Shown here: positions 27,414 to 36,897 of the stretch, piece by piece
How the letters are laid out: each line of letters opens with the position of its first letter
Numbering within the stretch: position 1 is the first letter of the stretch
Assembly: GCA_000696115.1 (NCBI GenBank)
Contig: JJOH01000025.1
Location: forward strand, 1 to 64,000
Direction of reading: 5' to 3'
Source of the DNA: Streptomyces olindensis
Lineage (GTDB): Bacteria > Actinomycetota > Actinomycetes > Streptomycetales > Streptomycetaceae
DNA length: 64,000 bases
Notes under the pieces: generated by a model
What the model was told of the DNA's origin: nothing
Seen by the model: only the letters and a program-made list of their open reading frames with translations
The model's database searches: none
Position numbers and translations under genes: made by a program

Positions 27414-28505
27414 ATGGGTAATGAGCGCCCCGGAGGCCGTACGTGGTTGGATGCGAAGGAGAAGGTGTCCGGGGGCTCGAAGCACGGCTACGGCCAGCCC
27501 ACCGCACGGAACTGGCAGGGAATCGTGAGGATCTTCGGCAAGGGACGGCACCGGCCCTCCGCCTCCTGGCGGCAGGCCACAGACCGGGCGTTCACGCTCA
27601 TCGGCGACGGCCGGTACGAGGACGCGGGCGCACTGCTGACACGTGCCGCCGACCTGGAGCCCTGGCTGTCCGAGTCCTGGTTCAACCTGGCCCTGCTGCA
27701 CAAGTTCCGGCACGACTGGGAGCAGGCGCGGGCGGCGGGTCTGCGGGCCGTGGCACTGCTCGACCGGGACACCGGCGCGCCCGACTGGTGGAACGTCGGC
27801 ATCGCCGCCACCGCCCTCCAGGACTGGCCGCTGGCCCGGCGCGCCTGGCAGGCCTACGGGCTGCGGGTGCCGGGCGCGGCCAACGACTCCGGCGAGCCCG
27901 TCGGCATGGACCTCGGCAGCGCGGCCGTGCGGCTGTCCCCGGAGGGGGAGGCCGAGGTCGTGTGGGGACGGCGGCTGGATCCCGCGCGGATCGAGGTGCT
28001 TTCCATCCCGCTGCCGTCGTCGGGGCGACGCTGGGGCGAGGTCGTGCTGCACGACGGGGTGCCGCACGGGGAGCGGACCACGGCCGCCGGGCACACGTAC
28101 CCGGTCTTCGACGAGATCGAGCTGTGGGCGCCGTCGCCCGTGCCGACCTGGGTCGTCCTGCTGGAGGCGGCGACCGAGTCGGACCGGGACGCGCTGGAGC
28201 AGCTCGCCGCGGACGCCGGGTTCGCCGCGGAGGACTGGTCGTCCTCGGTGCGGTTGCTGTGCCGGATGTGCTCGGAGTCCCGGATGCCGTCCGACGAGGG
28301 CGACGGGGAGCACCTCGACCCGCATGATCACAGTGAGCCGGGGCATCCCGGGCCGCTGGGGCATCGGACGGACGGGCAGCTGTGGGTGCCGGAGCGGGAG
28401 TGCGGGTTGGCCGCGCCGGCTTCGCTCGTGCGGGGCCTTTTGGACGGGTGGGTCGCCGACAGTCCGGATTCTCGGGATTGGCGGGATCTGGAAGAGGTCT
28501 GTTAG
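27414..28505 (+). CDS. Tetratricopeptide repeat protein
   Basis: A protein of up to 363 residues with about two TPR units near residues 55-130 (AFTLIGDGRYEDAGALLTRAADLEPW, AWYNL-like helices) and a C-terminal domain with LLEAATESDRDALEQLAADAGF and several Cys (LCRMC). The start is uncertain: ATG 27414 has no ribosome site, and GTG 27465 and GTG 27525 are alternatives. No enzyme motif is recognised. The protein is soluble and acidic and lies four bases after the HD-domain gene. Confidence 0.75.
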   Translation: MGNERPGGRTWLDAKEKVSGGSKHGYGQPTARNWQGIVRIFGKGRHRPSASWRQATDRAFTLIGDGRYEDAGALLTRAADLEPWLSESWFNLALLHKFRHDWEQARAAGLRAVALLDRDTGAPDWWNVGIAATALQDWPLARRAWQAYGLRVPGAANDSGEPVGMDLGSAAVRLSPEGEAEVVWGRRLDPARIEVLSIPLPSSGRRWGEVVLHDGVPHGERTTAAGHTYPVFDEIELWAPSPVPTWVVLLEAATESDRDALEQLAADAGFAAEDWSSSVRLLCRMCSESRMPSDEGDGEHLDPHDHSEPGHPGPLGHRTDGQLWVPERECGLAAPASLVRGLLDGWVADSPDSRDWRDLEEVC

Positions 28506-28530
28506 CGCCGTCGTCGGGTGCGGCTGCGTT

Positions 28531-28559
28531 GTGGTTGCTCGCGCAGTTCCCCGCGCCCC
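28531..28559 (+). repeat. Dispersed Streptomyces intergenic repeat, copy 2
   Basis: The segment contains CGCGCAGTTCCCCGCGCC, shared exactly with 2422-2439, here between the TPR gene and def. Confidence 0.6.
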
Positions 28560-28637
28560 CGAAAACGGCGTCCGACACCCGCGTACCCTGTATCAGCATC
28601 TCAGCCCGGTTAGGTTCAGGAAGGCGTACGTAACGTC

Positions 28638-29288
28638 ATGGCTCAGCACGACACCGATCACCAGCGCGCGGGCGTGCTCCCCGTCGATGACGAGGGGTAC
28701 GTGATCGACACGGAGGACTGCGAGGAGCGCGAGGCGGCCTGGCGGGAGAAGGGGACCTCGCGGCCGATCACGGTGGTCGGGAATCCCGTGCTGCACAAGG
28801 AGTGCAAGGACGTCACCGACTTCGGCGAGGAGCTCCAGCAGCTCGTCGCGGACATGTTCGCCAGCCAGCGCACCGCCGAGGGCGTGGGGCTCGCCGCCAA
28901 CCAGATCGGCGTCGACGCGAAGGTCTTCGTCTACGACTGCCCGGACGACGAGGGCGTCCGGCACACCGGCGTCGTCTGCAACCCCAGGCTCGTCGAACTG
29001 CCCGCCGAGAAGCGTCGGCTCGACGACAGCAACGAGGGCTGCCTGTCGGTGCCGACCGCGTACGCGCCGCTCGCCCGGCCCGACTACGCCGAGGTGACCG
29101 GGCAGGACGAGAAGGGCAACCCGATCAAGGTGCGCGGCACCGGATACTTCGCACGGTGTTTGCAGCACGAGACCGACCACCTGTACGGATACCTGTACAT
29201 CGACCGGCTCTCCAAGCGCGAGCGCAAGGACGCGCTGCGGCAGATGGCCGAGAACGAGCCCCGCTACCCCGTGGTCGCGAACGACTGA
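28638..29288 (+). CDS. def: Peptide deformylase
   Basis: A 216-residue deformylase that removes formyl from new N-termini. All three motifs are present: [15 protein letters not shown] and QHETDHL. A 45-residue acidic N-terminal extension makes it longer than the usual 170 or so residues. ATG 28638 has an AGGAAGG site about 12 bases upstream. Streptomyces often have several def genes; this is one of them. Confidence 0.94.
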   Translation: MAQHDTDHQRAGVLPVDDEGYVIDTEDCEEREAAWREKGTSRPITVVGNPVLHKECKDVTDFGEELQQLVADMFASQRTAEGVGLAANQIGVDAKVFVYDCPDDEGVRHTGVVCNPRLVELPAEKRRLDDSNEGCLSVPTAYAPLARPDYAEVTGQDEKGNPIKVRGTGYFARCLQHETDHLYGYLYIDRLSKRERKDALRQMAENEPRYPVVAND

Positions 29289-29583
29289 GACCCCAGCCTC
29301 ACCAGGCGCACGGCGTCTGTTCGGGATTCCCACCCTGAACAGGCGCCGTTCGTCTGTGCCGTTCGCCTGTCCGTCGCACGTTGGATCGCTTCTGCTCTCC
29401 TGGTGATCCCGCCGCAGTCACACAACGGGAGGATCCCGGCACTGTGGGGTAGCGAATGAAGCAAATGCGTTCCCAGAACGGTCAGTTGTAGTGCTGAATG
29501 GGATGAGCGGGGTATGCAACGGCGCACGCCCGGCACGAAGGGAGGGGCGCCCGCGCCAACTGGCGGCTGAGAGGGGTTAGTTC
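29289..29583. other. Upstream region of the terpene cyclase gene
   Basis: A 295-base intergenic stretch, noticeably less GC-rich around 29440-29510 than its surroundings. No gene, hairpin or confident promoter was found. GAGAGGGG at about 29568 is the ribosome site for the cyclase. Confidence 0.5.
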
Positions 29584-30669
29584 GTGCATGCTTTGTCACA
29601 CGGCACCACATCGGCACCGACCACGATCGCAGTACCACCGTCGCTCCATCTCCCGGTGATCGAGGCGGCGTTTCCCCGGCAACTCCACCCGTATTGGCCG
29701 AAGTGCCAGGAGAAGACCCGGGTCTGGCTCCTGGAAAAACGGCTCATGCCTGCGGACAAGGTGGAGGAATATGCCGACGGCCTGTGCTACACCGACCTCA
29801 TGGCGGGGTACTACATCGGCGCCTCCGACGAGGTGATGCAGGCGATCGCCGACTACAGCGCCTGGTTCTTCGTCTGGGACGACCGCCACGACCGGGACAT
29901 CGTGCACGGCCGTCCGGTCGCCTGGCGGCGGCTGCGGGACCGGCTGCACACGGCCCTCGGCTCCCCCGGGGAGCACCTGCACCACGAGGACCCACTGGTC
30001 GCGGGGTTCGCGGACAGCGTGCTGCGGCTGTACGCCTTCCTGCCGGAGACGTGGAACCTCCGGTTCGCCCGGCACTTCCACGCGGTGATCGAGGCGTACG
30101 ACCGCGAGTTCCACAACCGCACCCATGGAATCGTGCCGACGGTCGACGAATACCTCCGGTTGCGTCGGCTCACTTTCGCGCACTGGATCTGGACGGATCT
30201 GCTGGAGCCGACCGCTGGGTGCGAACTCCCGGACGCGGTGCGGAAACACCCGGCATACCGCAGGGCGGCGCTGCTGAGTCAGGAATTCGCCGCCTGGTAC
30301 AACGACCTCTGCTCGCTCCCCAAGGAATTAGCGGGTGACGAGGTGCACAATCTGGGAATCAGTCTCATCACCCATGAGGGACTGACCCTGGAACAGGCGG
30401 TCGTGGAAGTCAGGCGACGTGTCGAGGAATGCATCACTGATTTCCTCGACAGTGAGCGTGAGGCATTGCGGTTCGCCGACGACCTCGCCGACGGCACCGT
30501 GCGCGGAAAGGAACTGAGCACCGCCGTGCGGGCCTGTCTGAGCAATATGCGGAACTGGTTCAGCTCGGTCTACTGGTTCCACCACGAGTCCGGCCGGTAC
30601 ATGGTCGACAGCTGGGACGACCGGTCCACGCCCCCGTACGTCAACAACGAAGCGGCAGGTGAGAAATGA
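29584..30669 (+). CDS. eizA: Epi-isozizaene synthase (sesquiterpene cyclase)
   Basis: A 361-residue class I terpene cyclase converting farnesyl diphosphate to epi-isozizaene. The Asp-rich motif DDRHD is at residues 99-103 and the NSE metal motif NDLCSLPKE has Asn240, Ser244 and Glu248. Active-site aromatics Phe95, Phe96, Phe198 and Trp203 are all conserved. Length and numbering match the S. coelicolor enzyme exactly. The start GTG/ATG follows a GAGAGGGG site. It overlaps the next P450 gene by four bases. Confidence 0.95.
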   Translation: MHALSHGTTSAPTTIAVPPSLHLPVIEAAFPRQLHPYWPKCQEKTRVWLLEKRLMPADKVEEYADGLCYTDLMAGYYIGASDEVMQAIADYSAWFFVWDDRHDRDIVHGRPVAWRRLRDRLHTALGSPGEHLHHEDPLVAGFADSVLRLYAFLPETWNLRFARHFHAVIEAYDREFHNRTHGIVPTVDEYLRLRRLTFAHWIWTDLLEPTAGCELPDAVRKHPAYRRAALLSQEFAAWYNDLCSLPKELAGDEVHNLGISLITHEGLTLEQAVVEVRRRVEECITDFLDSEREALRFADDLADGTVRGKELSTAVRACLSNMRNWFSSVYWFHHESGRYMVDSWDDRSTPPYVNNEAAGEK

Positions 30670-32036
30670 CCGTCGAGTCTGTGCAGCCTGAAGCACCTCT
30701 GGTTCCGGAACTGCGCGAGCCGCCCCGGGCGGGCGGCGGGATCCCCGTCCTCGGCCACGGCTGGAAGCTGGTGCGCGACCCGCTGGCGTTCATGTCCCGG
30801 CTGCGCGACCACGGCGAGGTGGTCCGCCTGAAGCTCGGGCCGAAGACGGTCCACGCCGTCACCACCCCGGCGCTGACCGGCGCCCTGGCGCTGAGCAACG
30901 ACTTCATCATCGCCGGGCCGCTGTGGGAGTCCCTGGAGGGCCTGCTCGGCAAGGAGGGCGTGGCCACGGCGAACGGCCCGCGGCACCGGCGCCAGCGGCG
31001 CACCATCCAGCCCGCCTTCCGGCTCGACGCCATCCCCGCCTACGGGCCGATCATGGAGGAGGAGGCGCACGCGCTGACCGAGCGCTGGCAGCCCGGCCGG
31101 ACGATCGACTGCACCTCCGAGTCGTTCCGGGTGGCCGTGCGCATCGCGGCCCGCTGCCTGCTGCGCGGCGACTACATGGACGAGCGGGCGGAGCGGCTGT
31201 GCGTCGCGCTCGCCACGGTCTTCCGCGGCATGTACCGGCGGATGGTGATCCCGCTCGGACCGCTGTACCGGCTGCCGCTCCCGGCCAACCGCGAATTCAA
31301 CCGGGCCTTGGCCGATTTGCATCTCCTGGTCGACGAGATCATCGCCGAGCGCCGCGCATCCGGTCAAAAGCCGGACGATTTGCTGACGGCATTGCTGGAG
31401 GCGAAGGACGAGAATGGCGACCCCATCGGGGAACAGGAGATCCACGATCAGGTCGTCGCGATCCTCACCCCCGGCAGCGAAACCGTGGCCTCCACGATCA
31501 TGTGGCTGCTGCATATGCTGGCGGAACACCCTGAACAAGCCGACCGGGTGCGTGACGAAGTCGAAGCCGTCACCGGTGGGCGGCCGGTGGCATTTGCAGA
31601 CGTCCGAGGACTCAGGCACACCAACAATGTCGTCGTCGAGTCCATGCGCTTGAGCCCCGCCGTCTGGATTCTGACGCGCCGGGCGGTACGGGACACGGAA
31701 CTCGGCGGTTACCGCATTCCGGCGGGGGCGGACATCATCTACAGCCCGTACGCGATCCAGCGCGATCCGAAGTCGTACGACCGGCACCTGGAGTTCGACC
31801 CGGACCGCTGGCTTCCGGAGCGGGTCAAGGAGATCCCGAAACACGCCATGAGCCCGTTCAGCACCGGCAACCGCAAGTGCCCGAGCGACCACTTCTCGAT
31901 GGCCCAGCTGACGCTGATCACGGCGGCCCTGGCCACGAAGTACCGCTTCGAGCAGGTGGCGGGTTCGAACGACGGCACGCGCGTCGGCATCACGCTCCGG
32001 CCGCACGAGCTGCTGCTGCGGCCGGTGCCGAGGTGA
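30666..32036 (+). CDS. cyp170A1: Cytochrome P450 CYP170A1-type (albaflavenone synthase)
   Basis: A 456-residue P450 that oxidises epi-isozizaene in two steps via albaflavenol to albaflavenone. The I-helix reads [10 protein letters not shown], the ExxR motif ESMR, and the haem loop [13 protein letters not shown] keeps the Cys ligand but has Ser in place of the last Gly. The DDLLTALLE stretch corresponds to the region linked to moonlighting farnesene synthase activity in S. coelicolor CYP170A1 (from memory). ATG overlaps the cyclase stop, so the pair is translated together. Confidence 0.93.
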   Translation: MTVESVQPEAPLVPELREPPRAGGGIPVLGHGWKLVRDPLAFMSRLRDHGEVVRLKLGPKTVHAVTTPALTGALALSNDFIIAGPLWESLEGLLGKEGVATANGPRHRRQRRTIQPAFRLDAIPAYGPIMEEEAHALTERWQPGRTIDCTSESFRVAVRIAARCLLRGDYMDERAERLCVALATVFRGMYRRMVIPLGPLYRLPLPANREFNRALADLHLLVDEIIAERRASGQKPDDLLTALLEAKDENGDPIGEQEIHDQVVAILTPGSETVASTIMWLLHMLAEHPEQADRVRDEVEAVTGGRPVAFADVRGLRHTNNVVVESMRLSPAVWILTRRAVRDTELGGYRIPAGADIIYSPYAIQRDPKSYDRHLEFDPDRWLPERVKEIPKHAMSPFSTGNRKCPSDHFSMAQLTLITAALATKYRFEQVAGSNDGTRVGITLRPHELLLRPVPR

Positions 32037-32050
32037 CCGCCCGGTGATCG

Positions 32051-33013
32051 TCAGGCCGCTTCGGGGCCCCTGAACGTCCGCCGGTAGGCGTTCGGTGTCG
32101 TGCCCACGGCCCGCACGAAGTGGTGGCGCAGCGCGGCCGCGTTGCCGAACCCCGTTCGACCGGCGATCGCGTCCATCGTCTCGTCCGTCGCCTCCAGCAA
32201 CCGCTGGGCCAGCAGCACCCGCTGCCGCAGGACCCAGCGGTACGGAGTCGTCCCGGTCTCCTGCTGGAAGCGGCGGGCGAAGGTGCGCGGCGACATGTGG
32301 GCCCGGGCGGCCAGCTGCTCGACCGTGACCTCCTCGTCGAGGTGCCGCTCCAGCCACGCGAGCAGCTCGCCGATGGTGTCGGCCTCGGGGTGCGGCAGCG
32401 GACGCTCGATGTACTGGGCCTGGCCGCCGTCGCGGTGCGGGGGCACCACCATCCGCCGGGCGATCTTGTTGGCGACCTCGGGGCCCTGCTCCTTGCGCAC
32501 CAGGTGGAGACAGGCGTCGATGCCGGCGGCCGTGCCGGCGGAGGTGATCACCGGGTCCTCGTCGACGTAGAGCACGTCCGGCTCGACGTCCACGCGTGGG
32601 TAGCGGCGGGCGAGGTCCTCCGCGTGCTTCCAGTGCACGGCGCAGCGCCGCCCGTCCAGCAGCCCGGCCGCGGCCAGCACGTAGGCGCCGGAGCAGACGC
32701 TGAGCACCCGGGCCCCGCGGTCGACGCCGCGCCGCAGGGCGTCCAGCAGTTCCGGCGGGAAGTCTCGGGTCGCGTAGCTGTGCCCGGCCGGCACGGCGAT
32801 CAGATCGGCCGTCTCCAGCCGCTCCAGGCCGTGCTCGACCTGGAGCGAGACGCCCGAGTTCATGCGCAGGGACGTGCCTTCGGCCGAGGCGACGGCGAAG
32901 TCGTACACCGGCAGTCCGTCGTCGCTGCGGTCGGTGCCGAAGACCTCGCACACCACGCCGAGTTCGAAGGGGTTCACGCCGTCGAGGAGGGCGACGGCCA
33001 CGTTCTGCAGCAT
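32051..33013 (-). CDS. nrdS: GlxA/AraC-family regulator, NrdS-like
   Basis: A 320-residue regulator with an N-terminal DJ-1/PfpI-like domain (residues 1-190, VCSGAYVLAAAGLLDG is the elbow-like loop) and a C-terminal AraC helix-turn-helix pair (TVEQLAARAHMSPRTFARRFQQETG and MDAIAGRTGFGNAAALRHHF). It lies downstream of nrdAB on the same strand, as nrdS does in the Streptomyces nrdABS operon (from memory). Two GGCAGT repeats just upstream may be its own site. Its targets are unknown. Confidence 0.82.
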   Translation of the reverse strand: MLQNVAVALLDGVNPFELGVVCEVFGTDRSDDGLPVYDFAVASAEGTSLRMNSGVSLQVEHGLERLETADLIAVPAGHSYATRDFPPELLDALRRGVDRGARVLSVCSGAYVLAAAGLLDGRRCAVHWKHAEDLARRYPRVDVEPDVLYVDEDPVITSAGTAAGIDACLHLVRKEQGPEVANKIARRMVVPPHRDGGQAQYIERPLPHPEADTIGELLAWLERHLDEEVTVEQLAARAHMSPRTFARRFQQETGTTPYRWVLRQRVLLAQRLLEATDETMDAIAGRTGFGNAAALRHHFVRAVGTTPNAYRRTFRGPEAA

Positions 33014-33106
33014 GACCCCAGTGTGCCTCGCCGTTGGCAGTAATTCGAGGGTCTACGGCAGTGCTGCCACTGACGGTAAGGACCATTCGGCGCGACAGTG
33101 GTGTCC

Positions 33107-33349
33107 ATGGACACGAACCAGGTACAGACACTCATCGCCATGATCTTCGTACTCGGGACGCTGGTCCTCCTGGTCCTCCCGTCCGTGCTCGGCATCGTGC
33201 GCGACCGGCGCATCGACCGTCGGATCCGGGAGGCCCAGGAGGCCCGGGAGAGCGAGTCGGCTCAGAAGTCCTCGTCCAGGTCGACGGTGCCCTCCACCGC
33301 CACCTGGTACGCGGAGGGCCGCCGCTCGAAGAAGTTGGTCAGCTCCTGA
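33107..33349 (+). CDS. Possible small single-pass membrane protein
   Basis: An 80-residue frame: a hydrophobic segment (TLIAMIFVLGTLVLLVLPSV) followed by RDRRIDRRIREAQEARE, a plausible membrane-anchored amphipathic helix. The last 29 codons run antisense into the 3' end of nrdB, so the true gene is doubtful or its tail is. No good ribosome site is seen. It sits between nrdS and nrdB on the opposite strand. Confidence 0.4.
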   Translation: MDTNQVQTLIAMIFVLGTLVLLVLPSVLGIVRDRRIDRRIREAQEARESESAQKSSSRSTVPSTATWYAEGRRSKKLVSS

Positions 33350-34269
33350 ACCCCCTGGAGCTCCATGAAGGAGAAGGGGTTCTCGGAGCCGTACACCGGG
33401 GCGAAGCCCAGGCGGGTCAGCCGCTGGTCGGCGACGCACTCCAGGTACTGCCGCATCGACTCGGTGTTCATGCCCGGGAGGCCGTCACCGCACAGGTCGC
33501 GCGCGAACTGCAGCTCGGCCTCGACGGCCTCGCGGAGCATGTCCGTCACCTCCTGCTGGAGCCGGTCGTCGAAGAGCTCCGGCTCCTCCTTGCGGACGGT
33601 GTCGACGACGTCGAACGCGAACGACATGTGCATGGTCTCGTCGCGGAACACCCAGTTGGTGCCGGTGGCGAGGCCGTGCAGCAGGCCCCGGCTGCGGAAC
33701 CAGTACACGTAGGCGAAGGCGCCGTAGAAGAACAGGCCTTCGATGCACGCGGCGAAGCAGATCAGGTTGAGCAGGAAGCGGCGCCGGTCGGCCTGGGACT
33801 CCAGCCGGTCGAGCTGCTCCACCGAGTCCATCCACGTGAAGCAGAACTCGGCCTTCTCGCGGATGGACGGGATGTTCTCCACGGCGGCGAAGGCGGCCGC
33901 GCGGTCCTCCGGATCGGGGAGGTAGGTGTCGAGCAGCGTCAGATAGAACTGGACGTGCACGGCCTCCTCGAAGAGCTGGCGCGACAGGTACAGGCGCGCC
34001 TCCGGGGAGTTGATGTGCTTGTACAGCGTCAGCACCAGGTTGTTCGCGACGATCGAGTCGCCCGTCGCGAAGAACGCCACCAGCCGGCCGATGAGGTGCT
34101 GCTCCGCCGGTGACAGCTTGGCGAGGTCGGCGACGTCCGAGTGGAGGTCGACCTCCTCCACGGTCCAGGTGTTCTTGATGGCGTCCCGGTAGCGCTCGTA
34201 GAAGTCCGGGTAGCGCATGGGGCGCAGGGTGAGCTCGAAGCCGGGGTCGAGCAGGTTCTGGGTGGTCAT
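33262..34269 (-). CDS. nrdB: Class Ia ribonucleotide reductase, radical (small) subunit
   Basis: A 335-residue R2 protein that holds the di-iron centre and tyrosyl radical. Likely first-site ligands are Asp71, Glu102 and His105, and the radical Tyr109 is present (EAVHVQFY), so this is not the Tyr-less Ic type. Its C-terminal tail DLDEDF should dock into NrdA. The ATG overlaps the nrdA stop by one base (TAATG), giving tight coupling. Confidence 0.95.
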   Translation of the reverse strand: MTTQNLLDPGFELTLRPMRYPDFYERYRDAIKNTWTVEEVDLHSDVADLAKLSPAEQHLIGRLVAFFATGDSIVANNLVLTLYKHINSPEARLYLSRQLFEEAVHVQFYLTLLDTYLPDPEDRAAAFAAVENIPSIREKAEFCFTWMDSVEQLDRLESQADRRRFLLNLICFAACIEGLFFYGAFAYVYWFRSRGLLHGLATGTNWVFRDETMHMSFAFDVVDTVRKEEPELFDDRLQQEVTDMLREAVEAELQFARDLCGDGLPGMNTESMRQYLECVADQRLTRLGFAPVYGSENPFSFMELQGVQELTNFFERRPSAYQVAVEGTVDLDEDF

Positions 34270-36620
34270 TACTGGCAGGCCTCGCAGGACTCGGGGTTTT
34301 CCAGGGAGCAGGCGACCGCTTCGGGGTCCGGGGTGGCCTGCACGGGGACGGTGGCCTGGGCGGCGCGGGCGATGCGGGTCGCCGGGCGCGAGCGCAGGTA
34401 GTACGTGGTCTTCAGCCCGGACTTCCAGGCGTAGGCGTACATCGAGGAGAGCTTTCCGATGGTCGGCGTCTCCAGGAAGAGGTTCAGGGACTGGGACTGG
34501 TCCAGGAACGGGGTCCTGGCCGCCGCCATGTCGATCAGTCCGCGCTGCGGGATCTCCCACGCCGTGCGGTAGAGCGCGCGGACGTCCTCGGGGATCCAGG
34601 CGAAGCCCTGCACCGAGCCGTTGGCCTCGCGCAGCGCCTCACGGGTGCGGGCGTCCCACACGCCGAGCCGCTTGAGCTCGTCCACCAGGTACGAGTTGAC
34701 CTGGAGGAACTCGCCGGACAGCGTCTCGCGCTTGAACAGGTTGGACACCTGCGGCTCGATGCACTCGTACACGCCCGCGATGGAGGCGATGGTGGCCGTC
34801 GGGGCGATGGCGAGGAGCAGGGAGTTGCGCATGCCGGTCGTGGCGATCCGCTCGCGCAGCGCCGCCCAGCGCTCCGGCCAGGCCGGCTCCACGTCGTAGT
34901 GGTCGGGGTGCAGCACGCCCCGGGCCGCACGGGTCTTCTCCCAGGCCGGCAGGGGGCCGTTGCGCTCGGCGAGGTCGGCGGAGGCCTCGTAGGCGGCGAG
35001 CATGATGCGCTCGGCGATCCGCGTGGACAGGTCCTTCGCCTCGGGCGAGTCGAAGGGCAGTCGCAGCTGGAAGAAGACGTCCTGGAGGCCCATCGCGCCG
35101 AGTCCGACCGGACGCCAGCGGGCGTTGGAGCGGCCCGCCTGCTCGGTGGGGTAGAAGTTGATGTCGACGACCCGGTCGAGGAACGTCACGGCCGTGCGGA
35201 CGGTCTCGTCCAGCCGCTCCCAGTCGATGTCCCCGCCGGTCACGAACGCGCCGAGGTTGACCGACCCCAGGTTGCAGACCGCCGTCTCGCCGTCGCTGGT
35301 GACCTCCAGGATCTCCGTGCAGAGGTTGGAGGAGTGGACGACGTGGCCCGGCTCGGCCGTCTGGTTGGCGGTGCGGTTGGCGGCGTCCTTGAAGGTCATC
35401 CAGCCGTTGCCGGTCTGCGCGAGGGTGCGCATCATGCGGCCGTACAGCTCGCGCGCGGGCAGCGTCTTCTTCGCCAGGCCCTTGGCCTCGGCGGCCCGGT
35501 AGGCGGTGTCGAACTCCTCGCCCCACAGGTCGACCAGCTCGGGCACGTCCGCGGGGGAGAACAGCGACCACGGGGCGTCGGCGTTCACACGGCGCATGAA
35601 CTCGTCCGGCACCCAGTGCGCGAGGTTCAGGTTGTGCGTGCGGCGGGCGTCCTCGCCGGTGTTGTCGCGCAGCTCCAGGAACTCCTCGATGTCGGAGTGC
35701 CAGGTCTCCAGGTAAACGGCGGCGGCGCCCTTGCGGCGGCCGCCCTGGTTCACGGCGGCGACCGAGGCGTCCAGGGTCTTCAGGAACGGGACGATGCCGT
35801 TGGAGTGGCCGTTCGTGCCGCGGATCAGCGAACCCCGGGCGCGGATGCGGGAGTAGGCGATGCCGATGCCCCCGGCGTGCTTCGACAGGCGGGCGACCTG
35901 GTGGTAGCGGTCGTAGATGGAGTCCAGCTCGTCCTTGGGGGAGTCGAGGAGGTAGCAGGACGACATCTGGGGGTGCCGGGTGCCGGAGTTGAAGAGGGTG
36001 GGGGAGGAGGGGAGGTAGTCGAGGCGGCTCATCAGCCGGTAGAGCGCCGCGACTTCGTCCACGGCCCGTGCGGTGTCGTCCTCGGCGAGGCCGCTCGCCA
36101 CGCGCAGCATGAAGTGCTGGGGCGTCTCGATCACCTTGCGGGTGATCGGGTGCCGGAGCAGGTAGCGGCTGTGCAGCGTGCGCAGGCCGAAGTAGCCGAA
36201 GCGGTCGTCGGCGGCGGTGTCGATCAGGGCGTCGAGCCGGGCCGCGTGCAGCCGGACGAACTCGGCGGTGCGGTCGGCGATGAGGCCCTCGCGGTGGCCG
36301 ACCGCGACGGACCCGGTGAAGGACGTGACGCCCTGGGAAGCGGCCTCCTCGCGGATGCCGATGGTCAGCAGCCGGGCGGCCAGCCGGGAGTAGGCGGGGT
36401 CCTCGGAGATGAGGCCGGCGGCCGCTTCCGTCGCCAGCTCGCGCAACTCCGCCGCGTCCGCCCGCGCGGACCGGCCGCGCAGCGCGGCGGCGGCGACCCG
36501 GCCGGGGTCGGCGTCGGGGAGGTCGGCGGTCAGCTCGGTCAGGGTCCGCAACAGCGCGGCACCGGGAGCGTCGTGCGCTTCTTCGGCGGCTGAGACCGGA
36601 TCGGCTGGCGCGATGGTCAC
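34269..36620 (-). CDS. nrdA: Class Ia ribonucleotide reductase, catalytic (large) subunit
   Basis: A 783-residue R1 protein reducing ribonucleoside diphosphates. The active-site residues are visible: first Cys in QMSSCYLL, NLCTEIL with the central Cys and Glu, VCNLGSVNL with the partner Cys, and a C-terminal CEAC thiol pair for thioredoxin. GTG 36620 has a GGGAG site. The frame upstream of it runs through the riboswitch and is not coding. It is the first gene of the nrdABS locus and is controlled by a cobalamin riboswitch and NrdR boxes. Confidence 0.95.
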   Translation of the reverse strand: MTIAPADPVSAAEEAHDAPGAALLRTLTELTADLPDADPGRVAAAALRGRSARADAAELRELATEAAAGLISEDPAYSRLAARLLTIGIREEAASQGVTSFTGSVAVGHREGLIADRTAEFVRLHAARLDALIDTAADDRFGYFGLRTLHSRYLLRHPITRKVIETPQHFMLRVASGLAEDDTARAVDEVAALYRLMSRLDYLPSSPTLFNSGTRHPQMSSCYLLDSPKDELDSIYDRYHQVARLSKHAGGIGIAYSRIRARGSLIRGTNGHSNGIVPFLKTLDASVAAVNQGGRRKGAAAVYLETWHSDIEEFLELRDNTGEDARRTHNLNLAHWVPDEFMRRVNADAPWSLFSPADVPELVDLWGEEFDTAYRAAEAKGLAKKTLPARELYGRMMRTLAQTGNGWMTFKDAANRTANQTAEPGHVVHSSNLCTEILEVTSDGETAVCNLGSVNLGAFVTGGDIDWERLDETVRTAVTFLDRVVDINFYPTEQAGRSNARWRPVGLGAMGLQDVFFQLRLPFDSPEAKDLSTRIAERIMLAAYEASADLAERNGPLPAWEKTRAARGVLHPDHYDVEPAWPERWAALRERIATTGMRNSLLLAIAPTATIASIAGVYECIEPQVSNLFKRETLSGEFLQVNSYLVDELKRLGVWDARTREALREANGSVQGFAWIPEDVRALYRTAWEIPQRGLIDMAAARTPFLDQSQSLNLFLETPTIGKLSSMYAYAWKSGLKTTYYLRSRPATRIARAAQATVPVQATPDPEAVACSLENPESCEACQ

Positions 36621-36636
36621 GTGGGGCTCTCCCTCG

Positions 36637-36658
36637 CTCGGCAGGGGGCCTCGCCGAG
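36637..36658 (-). promoter_or_regulatory. Candidate expression-platform hairpin before nrdA
   Basis: On the minus strand CTCGGC and GCCGAG pair around a 10-base loop, immediately upstream of the GGGAGAG ribosome site. It could mask or expose the site in response to the riboswitch. Confidence 0.4.
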
Positions 36659-36753
36659 GGCAGGGGGCGGCACACGAGCGCACGCGGCGTCGCGTCCACC
36701 GGCCCATTCCACGAGGCCCGGACGTCAGGCACACCGGCCGGATGGCCGGGCGC

Positions 36754-36860
36754 GCTGTCGGCAGGTCCTCGGACTGACGCCCATACCCGTGGAAACAGGC
36801 ATGGGTACACCGTTGCGGGACAGTTCCGGATTCGCACCGGATTCCCCTGCGGCGACAGCG
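36754..36860 (-). ncRNA. Adenosylcobalamin riboswitch of nrdABS
   Basis: On the minus strand the core reads GGGAATCCGGTGCGAATCC, then CTGTCCCGCAACGGTG, then a hairpin, and finally the B12 box AGTCCGAGGACCTGCC at 36759-36774. Outer strands GCTGTCG and CGACAGC (36853-36859 and 36754-36760) pair to close the element. Coenzyme B12 control of nrdABS through such a riboswitch is known in S. coelicolor: B12 allows use of the class II enzyme, so class Ia is switched off. Confidence 0.92.
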
Positions 36861-36866
36861 AGCATG

Positions 36867-36882
36867 AGCATACATCTTGTGC
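36867..36882 (-). promoter_or_regulatory. NrdR box 2, overlapping the nrdA -10
   Basis: The minus strand reads GCACAAGATGTATGCT, similar to the NrdR box consensus. It contains TATGCT, a likely -10, placing transcription start at about 36860, at the edge of the riboswitch. Its centre is 31 bases from box 1. Confidence 0.7.
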
Positions 36883-36897
36883 CGGGTGAGGATCACG

